From: CAYPOY01 sp964412395
GTDB lineage: Bacteria; Chloroflexota; Anaerolineae; B4-G1
NCBI GenBank assembly: GCA_964412395.1
Contig: CAYPOY010000161.1
Coordinates: 1 to 10,894, forward strand
Length of the DNA: 10,894 nt
Direction: 5' to 3'
A program made the position numbers and the translations under genes. This document shows, piece by piece, positions 6,889-10,894 of this stretch. Below the pieces are notes generated by a model. The model was not told the DNA's origin and made no database searches. It saw only the letters and a list, made by a program, of their open reading frames with translations. Numbering within the stretch: position 1 is the stretch's first letter; every line of letters begins with the position of its first letter.

Positions 6889-6928
6889 CACGTTGGCTAA
6901 CGTTGGCTATAATTAGCCTGCGTTAGCC
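6885..6928 (+). promoter_or_regulatory. Consensus sigma-70 promoter with nested palindromic operator
   Basis: TTGACA (6885-6890) and TATAAT (6908-6913) are both perfect, 17 bases apart. Laid over the spacer and -10 box is a nested inverted repeat: outer arms GGCTAACG (6895-6902) and CGTTAGCC (6921-6928), inner arms GGCTA (6905-6909) and TAGCC (6914-6918). CGTTGGCTA also occurs twice in direct orientation (6891-6899 and 6901-6909). Bound protein would cover the -10 box, so repression is expected. The likely repressor is the Phd/YefM-like protein encoded 22 bases downstream, as such antitoxins usually repress their own operons. Confidence 0.85.
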
Positions 6929-6949
6929 ACATCGGATGGAGGTGAGGGA

Positions 6950-7222
6950 ATGCCGGCCACAATCACAGCTACAGAAGCCAGGAACCGCTTCGGCGAGGTC
7001 ATCCGCCGCGTCTATCAAGGGGGCGAGACGATCATCGTCGAGCGCGGCGGGTTGCCGGTAGTGGCCATCCTGCCGGTGCCGGAGTACCAGACAGTCCGGA
7101 CGTGGAAGCAGGCTCGTTTCGCGCAGGCAGTCCGCGCCGCCGCACAGGAAGCCGAGGAACAGGGACTGACCGAAAAGCAGGTGGGACGTCAGGTGCGCGA
7201 GGTGCGCGAAGAGGTGGGATGA
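6950..7222 (+). CDS. Phd/YefM-family antitoxin-like DNA-binding protein
   Basis: The 90-residue protein begins with the Phd/YefM pattern: TITATEARNRFGEVIRRV (4-21), GGETIIVERGGLPVVAILP (24-42) and a PVPEYQ turn (42-47). This is the N-terminal domain that dimerises and binds operator DNA. The remaining 40 residues are charged and helical (QEAEEQGLTEKQVGRQVREV), the part that normally wraps a toxin. ATG is four bases after GGAGGTGA (6938-6945). No PIN, Doc or RelE toxin follows: the next gene is an FAD oxidoreductase whose frame has an ATG overlapping this stop (ATGA, 7219-7222). It may be an orphan antitoxin kept as a repressor of the downstream oxidoreductase, or a toxin may have been lost. 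It has its own strong promoter with a palindromic operator. Confidence 0.85.
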   Translation: MPATITATEARNRFGEVIRRVYQGGETIIVERGGLPVVAILPVPEYQTVRTWKQARFAQAVRAAAQEAEEQGLTEKQVGRQVREVREEVG

Positions 7223-7230
7223 GGTGTGAG

Positions 7231-8388
7231 ATGAATCTACCCAAAACAGCCGACGTAGTCATCATCGGTGGGGGTGTGATGGGCGCCAGCACCGCCTACC
7301 ACCTGGCGCTCAAGGGTTGTCGTGACGTGTTGCTGCTGGAGCGAGACCCTTTCTTCGGCATGCAGGCCACGGGCAAATGCGCTGGTGGCATCCGCTACCA
7401 GTTCGGCACCGAGATCAACGTCCGCCTCTCCCTCCTCAGCCTGCCGATGCTGGACCGTTTCGAGGAGGAGTTGGACCAGCCGATTGACCTGCGTTACTGC
7501 GGCTATCTCTTCCTGCTGGCCACTGAGGAAGACGTGGCCGTCTTCCGCCAGCAGGTGGAGATGCAGCATCGGTTGGGCGTGCAGACGGAGTGGCTGGAGC
7601 CAGCGCAGATCGCGGAGATGGTGCCGTTGATCAACCTGGAGGGTGTCCTGGCCGGCACCTTCCACGCCCGCGATGGCCTGGCGGACCCCAACGGCGTCGT
7701 CCAGGGGTACATCTCTGGGGCACGGCGGCTGGGGGCGAGACTGCTGAACGACGTCGAGGTGACCGATATTCGCATTGAGGGGGGAAGGGTACGAGGCGTC
7801 ATCACCAACCAGGGAGAGGTGGCGACGCCAATCGTCGTCAACGCGGCCGGGCCGTGGGCGGGCGTGGTCGGCAAAATGGCTGGCGTGGACATCCCCATCG
7901 TTCCTGTGCGCCGTCAGATCGTCGTCACCGGCCCCATGCCGGAGGTTCCATCAGACTTCCCCTTTACTATTGACTTCGCCCCGTCCCTGTACTTCCACCG
8001 CGAGGGCCAGGGCATCCTGACAGGCATGTCGAACCACGACGAGCCGGTGAGATTCGACCAGTCGGTGGACGAGGAGTGGGAGTTGGTGCATCTGGAGGCG
8101 GCCATGCAGCGCGTGCCCATCCTGGAGAGGGCGGCGCTGGCCAACCACTGGGCCGGGCTCTACGAGAACTCGCCGGACGCGCATCCTGTCCTGGGCCGCA
8201 TCCCCGAGGTGGAGGGGTTCTACTGCATCGGCGGCTTCAGCGGCCACGGCTTTCAGCATGGCCCTGCCTGTGGCCTGCTGCTGGCGGAGGAGATCCTGGA
8301 CGGGGCGGCCCACACGCTGGACATCACGCCGTTGCACATTGACCGCTTCCGGGAGGGGAGGGAAATCGTCGAATACAACGTTGTGTAG
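7231..8388 (+). CDS. DAO-family FAD-dependent amine oxidoreductase (sarcosine oxidase beta/glycine oxidase-like)
   Basis: Such enzymes oxidise the C-N bond of N-methyl or secondary amino acids, such as sarcosine, dimethylglycine, N-methylproline or proline, with FAD. The 385 residues carry the dinucleotide motif IIGGGVMGASTAYHLA (11-26), acidic Glu37 ending the second strand (LLLERD), the flavin-proximal GKCAGGIRYQFG (48-59), NAAGPWAG (204-211), and the C-terminal DAHPVLGRIP (316-325) and GGFSGHGFQHGPACG (334-348) segments. ATG 7231 was chosen because GAGGTG (7221-7226) precedes it at four bases and the FAD motif then lies at the usual distance; ATG 7219, overlapping the antitoxin stop, is the alternative. 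It is probably cotranscribed with the antitoxin-like gene. No other sarcosine-oxidase subunits are present, so it may act alone or with an outside partner. Confidence 0.88.
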   Translation: MNLPKTADVVIIGGGVMGASTAYHLALKGCRDVLLLERDPFFGMQATGKCAGGIRYQFGTEINVRLSLLSLPMLDRFEEELDQPIDLRYCGYLFLLATEEDVAVFRQQVEMQHRLGVQTEWLEPAQIAEMVPLINLEGVLAGTFHARDGLADPNGVVQGYISGARRLGARLLNDVEVTDIRIEGGRVRGVITNQGEVATPIVVNAAGPWAGVVGKMAGVDIPIVPVRRQIVVTGPMPEVPSDFPFTIDFAPSLYFHREGQGILTGMSNHDEPVRFDQSVDEEWELVHLEAAMQRVPILERAALANHWAGLYENSPDAHPVLGRIPEVEGFYCIGGFSGHGFQHGPACGLLLAEEILDGAAHTLDITPLHIDRFREGREIVEYNVV

Positions 8389-8449
8389 AGCGCAGGCGGG
8401 GAACTCCTCCATAGGCTTGGATCAATTGTGTTCAATGACCATCCGGGAG

Positions 8450-8501
8450 TTGACAAACCAGGCAAAATGTAGTATACTTTAAATGTATCAAAGATATATC
8501 T
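8450..8501 (+). promoter_or_regulatory. Promoter and direct-repeat operator of the GntR regulator gene
   Basis: TTGACA (8450-8455) and TATACT (8473-8478) are 17 bases apart. Just downstream, over the predicted transcription start near 8485, are ATGTATC (8483-8489) and ATATATC (8494-8500), two half-sites in direct orientation with an 11-base period. The same arrangement recurs at 10416-10476. Location on the start point suggests repression, most simply autoregulation by the GntR/FCD protein at 8728-9351. The transcript would have a leader of about 240 bases. This region and the hairpin at 8607-8661 are all I see in the 339 bases between the oxidoreductase and regulator genes. Confidence 0.8.
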
Positions 8502-8606
8502 TAACTTGACAGTGTGCTATCGTTATATCAAACGACCTGCGTATTCCCCCAGGTTTTTAGACATTGCGGCAAAAATGACGCGTTGGCCTTCCCAAGCTCC
8601 TGGCCT

Positions 8607-8661
8607 CCGTCTCGGGGGCGGGTTCGCGGGGCAAATCTCGCCTGAGACGCCCCCGAGACGG
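8607..8661 (+). other. Large GC-rich hairpin in the regulator gene's leader
   Basis: CCGTCTCGGGGGCG (8607-8620) and CGCCCCCGAGACGG (8648-8661) form a perfect 14-pair stem closing a 27-base loop. The loop itself can form a smaller stem, GCGGG (8626-8630) with CTCGC (8637-8641). A second GAGAC (8644-8648) within the loop could compete for the GTCTC of the left arm. It sits between the promoter at 8450 and the regulator ATG at 8728. No T-run follows directly. It may be a leader RNA structure or a MITE/REP-type palindrome. Confidence 0.65.
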
Positions 8662-8727
8662 GGACTTCGAGCGGGAAAGTGCGATTTTTACCCCAATGCG
8701 TTTTTAGATTGTTGGTGAGGAGTGCCC

Positions 8728-9351
8728 ATGCGGCTAAGTGAGCAAGCGTACCACCTCATCAAAGAGAAGATCGTCACCCTGGAACTTCCGCCCTCTTCGG
8801 TGATTGACGAGCAGGCTCTGACGGAAGAGTTGGGGTTTGGACGCACGCCCATTCGTGAAGCGTTGTCGCGGCTTGCCAACGAAGACCTGGTGCGCATAGT
8901 CCCCCGGCGCGGGATGTTCGTGGCCGACATCAGCGCCACCGACCTACAAAAGATCTTCGAAGTGCGGATACTCCTGGAAGGTCTCTGTGCCCGACTGGCG
9001 GCTCAGCGGGTGACCGAAGACCAAATGGCTGAGATGGAAGCAGCGCTCCAGGACCTGGAGCAAGTGTCGAGCGAGAATGTCGAGGCTCTGATGGTCATTG
9101 ACGAGCGTTGCCACAAACTGCTGTACCAGGCTGCGGACAATGAATTCCTGGCCAGCATTTTGAACCGCCTCTACACTCTGAGTTTACGTCTTTGGCATCT
9201 TGCCCTGAACCGCCTCGGTGATGTGCGGGAAGCGATAGAACAGCATAGAGGAATCACTGAAGCGCTAAAAGCGGGGGACGGGACGCGGGCTGAAGCACTC
9301 ACCCAGCAGCACATTGCCGAATTCCAACAGAAGATTAAAGCCGTGCTGTGA
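8728..9351 (+). CDS. GntR-family transcriptional regulator, FCD (FadR) subfamily
   Basis: A ligand-responsive DNA-binding dimer. Residues 3-68 are the winged helix-turn-helix, with the recognition region EELGFGRTPIREALSRL (34-50... typical GntR) and the wing VPRRGMFVAD (58-67). Residues 72-200 form the all-helical FCD ligand domain. Asp125, His129 (DERCHK), His173 (EQHRG) and His195 (QQHIAE) fit the Asp-His-His-His metal site, suggesting a metal-bound carboxylate effector. At 207 residues it is normal. ATG 8728 is preferred because GAGGAG (8717-8722) lies five bases upstream; the in-frame GTG at 8722 overlaps that site. It probably reads the paired half-sites at its own promoter and at 10459-10476, and so may link this block with genes beyond the right edge. 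Confidence 0.93.
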   Translation: MRLSEQAYHLIKEKIVTLELPPSSVIDEQALTEELGFGRTPIREALSRLANEDLVRIVPRRGMFVADISATDLQKIFEVRILLEGLCARLAAQRVTEDQMAEMEAALQDLEQVSSENVEALMVIDERCHKLLYQAADNEFLASILNRLYTLSLRLWHLALNRLGDVREAIEQHRGITEALKAGDGTRAEALTQQHIAEFQQKIKAVL

Positions 9352-9392
9352 GCGTCAGCGCAGCCCCTGGCAGCCACCATAGCCTGACCTTT

Positions 9393-9413
9393 TGCGTCTC
9401 CGAAAAAGACGCA
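9393..9413 (+). other. Small stem-loop between regulator and methyltransferase genes
   Basis: TGCGTCT (9393-9399) and AGACGCA (9407-9413) pair perfectly around a seven-base loop. There is no following T-run, so it is a poor terminator, and the methyltransferase gene 46 bases on may be read from the regulator transcript. It could be a partial terminator or stabiliser. Confidence 0.4.
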
Positions 9414-9459
9414 GCCATCAAATGAGTAGTGAGTATGACAAGGAGGTTTGATACCATCT

Positions 9460-10320
9460 ATGGAGACTGTACTCAAAGGAACGGGCAAGGAGGTCATCAT
9501 CGGCGGTGGTCGGCCGACGGTCATTATCGGCGAGCGAATCAATCCCACTGGCAAGAAGAAACTGGCCGCCGCGCTGGTGGCCGGTGATTTGGAGATCGTC
9601 CGCCGGGAAGCGCTGGCACAGGTGGAGGCAGGTGCCGACGTGTTGGACGTCAACGTTGGCGCGGCTGGTGCGGACGAGGTGGACCTGCTGCCCAAGACCG
9701 TCAGGCTGGTGATGGAGACGGTGGACGTGCCTGTCTGCATTGACACCCCCGATGCCGAGGCGCTGGCGGCAGCGCTGGCTATGCACAAGGAACTGGCCCC
9801 CGAAGGCAAGCCGCTCGTCAACTCGGTCAACGGCGAGGAAGCCAGCCTGGCGCGCGTGTTGCCCCTGGTGGCGGAGTATGGCGCGGCCGTCATCGGTCTG
9901 TGCATGGACGATGAGGGCATCCCCGCCACGCCGGAGCGGCGGCTGGCGGTAGCCAGGAAGGTTGTCGAGCGGGCCGGAGCGATGGGTATCCCTGGTGAGA
10001 ACGTGGTCATTGACTGCCTGACGCTGACTATAGGAGCTGACTCGAAGGCTGGATGGACAACATTGGAGGCCATCCGCATGGTCAGGGAAGAGCTGGGAGT
10101 CAATATGGCGCTGGGGGCCAGCAACATTTCGTTTGGGCTGCCAGCGCGAGAGGTGATCAATGCAGCCTTCGTAGCCATGGCCATTGCTGCTGGCGTGGCC
10201 TGTCCCATTGTGGATGCAGCCAAGGTGCGGCCTTACATCCTGGCCGCTGACCTGGCTCTGGGCCGCGATGACTACTCCATGCGCTACATCAAGACCTTCC
10301 GCCAGCGGGGAAAGAGGTAG
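9460..10320 (+). CDS. Methyltetrahydrofolate:corrinoid methyltransferase family protein (MtgA/MtqA/AcsE-like)
   Basis: This TIM-barrel family (pterin-binding, distantly like dihydropteroate synthase) moves methyl groups between corrinoid proteins and tetrahydrofolate. The 286 residues show GERINPTG (24-31), LDVNVGAAG (62-70), IDTPD (94-98), NSVNGE (121-126), DCLTLTIG (185-192) and GASNISFGLP (219-228), the conserved barrel-strand ends around the folate. Asp63, Asp185 and Asn222 match the pterin ligands of acetogen MeTr; the Asn expected in the IDTPN motif is Asp98. It is not MetH or a folate-biosynthetic enzyme: there are no other domains and no folate genes nearby. With the corrinoid protein at 99-728 it could pass substrate-derived methyl groups to tetrahydrofolate. 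ATG 9460 lies 13 bases after AAGGAGG (9440-9446); in-frame TTG 9448 is only one base from that site, so the start is uncertain by four codons. Confidence 0.9.
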   Translation: METVLKGTGKEVIIGGGRPTVIIGERINPTGKKKLAAALVAGDLEIVRREALAQVEAGADVLDVNVGAAGADEVDLLPKTVRLVMETVDVPVCIDTPDAEALAAALAMHKELAPEGKPLVNSVNGEEASLARVLPLVAEYGAAVIGLCMDDEGIPATPERRLAVARKVVERAGAMGIPGENVVIDCLTLTIGADSKAGWTTLEAIRMVREELGVNMALGASNISFGLPAREVINAAFVAMAIAAGVACPIVDAAKVRPYILAADLALGRDDYSMRYIKTFRQRGKR

Positions 10321-10375
10321 CGATCTGCACAGGGCACATATAGAGTCTGGGGGAGCATCGCAGGGCCTGGTTGTG

Positions 10376-10396
10376 GGACAAGTTGGCAACTTGTCC
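10376..10396 (+). other. Perfect palindromic hairpin downstream of the methyltransferase gene
   Basis: GGACAAGTT (10376-10384) and AACTTGTCC (10388-10396) form a nine-pair stem with a three-base GGC loop. No T-run follows. It lies 55 bases after the methyltransferase stop and 19 bases before the next promoter, so it may end or stabilise the upstream message, or be a REP-type palindrome. The compact stem with a three-base loop suits a dispersed repeat. Confidence 0.55.
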
Positions 10397-10415
10397 GACG
10401 GTTCACTCACGAGAT

Positions 10416-10476
10416 TTGACAAACCAGGCAAAGTGTGGTACAATGTAATATACTTTGAATGTATCAGAGATGTATC
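10416..10476 (+). promoter_or_regulatory. Second copy of the regulator promoter/operator, pointing out of the window
   Basis: TTGACA (10416-10421) with TACAAT (10439-10444) at 17 bases gives a good promoter. The first 17 bases from the -35 box are identical to those at 8450. Two perfect ATGTATC half-sites follow (10459-10465 and 10470-10476), again with an 11-base period. Relative to 8450 there is a 10-base insertion between the -35 and the operator, one helical turn, so the original TATACT survives at 10449-10454 but is shifted. It should drive a + strand gene to the right of the window, controlled by the same factor as the regulator gene. Confidence 0.8.
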
Positions 10477-10505
10477 ACCAATCACGTCACAGCCAACGTT
10501 CATCG

Positions 10506-10625
10506 TCAGTCGGTCGAGATAGGACTGGAGCAGGTGCTCCGGGTCGATCTCCGGCCTAGCCGGGGGTAGGTTGCCTTCAGTTCAGCACTGAGGGCCTGGC
10601 GAAGGGGTTCCAGTTTGCGATACAT
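10506..10625 (-). pseudogene. Frameshifted 5' fragment of an unrecognised gene
   Basis: On the minus strand GGAGG (10632-10636) precedes ATG 10625 at six bases. The frame reads MYRKLEPLRQALSAELKATY and then drifts into an Arg/Ser/Thr-rich tail, ending at 39 codons. In another frame the sequence just beyond reads PEIDPEHLLQSYLDRLTMNV, which looks like genuine coding sequence. Adding one base at the run of five C residues (plus-strand G run 10562-10566) joins the two. The joined reading then enters the + strand promoter at 10416-10476 and stops looking like protein. So this is either a frameshifted, truncated gene or a homopolymer error in a short one. I do not recognise the family. Confidence 0.4.
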
Positions 10626-10639
10626 TTCATACCTCCAAT

Positions 10640-10894
10640 AGGATATGATATGGGTTGGGCCAGGAGCCAGAGGACAGTCTCCCTCGGCGCTCCCGGCGAC
10701 GCAGCCCAGTGGCAGATACGGTTCTGAAAGAGCGTCCTTTATCCGTGTCCAGCCGGGAAGCGCGAGGCCTCAGTCTTTCGGACGGGGCTGATCCACAGGA
10801 GGCGTCTCGAGTCTACCCTGGCTCCGGCGGTGACCACGGGGCAATGGCCTCTTTGTGGTCGGTGCCTGGCCCACCCCAAGTGTACCGCGAACTG
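10640..10894. other. Right-hand end with no gene recognised
   Basis: I see no gene, RNA or repeat I can support in these 255 bases. One minus-strand frame is open from the right edge to a TAA at 10739-10741 (about 51 codons) but its translation, rich in Arg, His and Gly, matches nothing I know. This stretch would be the leader of any transcript from the promoter at 10416 and may hold the end of a gene entering from the right. Confidence 0.4.

Noticed and set aside
7102..7230. Upstream extension of the FAD oxidoreductase to 7102
   Set aside because: The added 43 residues are Arg/Gly-rich, overlap the antitoxin-like gene in another frame, and would push the N-terminal FAD motif far inward.
8506..8718. 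A 70-codon frame in the leader of the GntR gene
   Set aside because: It starts at TTG without a ribosome site, spans the large hairpin, and its translation has no recognisable pattern.
9171..10503. Two very long minus-strand open frames (350 and 361 codons) opposite the regulator and methyltransferase genes
   Set aside because: They are antisense to two well-conserved genes, their translations are Ser/Ala/Thr- or His/Gln/Arg-rich without family motifs, and they have no convincing ribosome sites. High GC coding sequence often leaves such antisense frames open.
10711..10724. CGGTTCTGAAAGAG-like motif as part of a group II intron
   Set aside because: The matching upstream stem and any reverse transcriptase or domain V sequence are absent, so the short resemblance is not enough.

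Overview
The window looks like a catabolic locus of a moderately GC-rich, probably single-membrane bacterium. A Chloroflexota (Anaerolineae-like) genome would fit the lipoprotein-type binding protein, the GTG and TTG starts with strong AAGGAGG sites, the intergenic palindromic repeats, and the pairing of corrinoid methyl transfer with an amino-acid-type ABC importer. This placement is inference; no rRNA or other marker gene is present. All convincing intact genes are on the + strand.

Layout. Positions 1-98 hold tandem copies of a short structured repeat, followed by a corrinoid (B12) methyl-carrier protein (99-728). Another repeat copy precedes a complete Liv-type (branched-chain amino acid family) ABC importer: two ATPases (850-1578 and 1565-2272), a lipoprotein binding protein (2434-3654) and two permeases (3759-4640, 4683-5657). 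A strong hairpin separates the binding protein from the permeases. A second, visibly more GC-rich block follows: an ornithine cyclodeaminase/mu-crystallin family reductase (5726-6706), a decayed EamA-type transporter remnant (6706-6888), a Phd/YefM antitoxin-like protein with its own consensus promoter and nested palindrome (6885-7222), and a DAO-family FAD amine oxidoreductase (7231-8388). The third block has a promoter/operator, a long structured leader, a GntR/FCD regulator (8728-9351) and a methyltetrahydrofolate:corrinoid methyltransferase-type TIM barrel (9460-10320). The last 570 bases carry a second copy of the GntR-gene promoter/operator, pointing out of the window, and a broken minus-strand gene.

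How the parts may work together (inference). The importer would bring in a methylated amine or betaine-like amino acid. A substrate-specific methyltransferase (MttB/MtgB type), not present here, would move a methyl group to the corrinoid protein at 99-728. The TIM-barrel protein at 9460-10320 would pass that methyl to tetrahydrofolate, as in the MtgB/MtgA or MtpB/MtqC/MtqA betaine systems of anaerobes. The FAD oxidoreductase and the OCD-family reductase could then process the demethylated secondary or cyclic amino acid. The GntR/FCD protein is the natural candidate to read the duplicated operators. The substrate cannot be read from the sequence; proline betaine, glycine betaine, carnitine or a related N-methyl compound are all possible.
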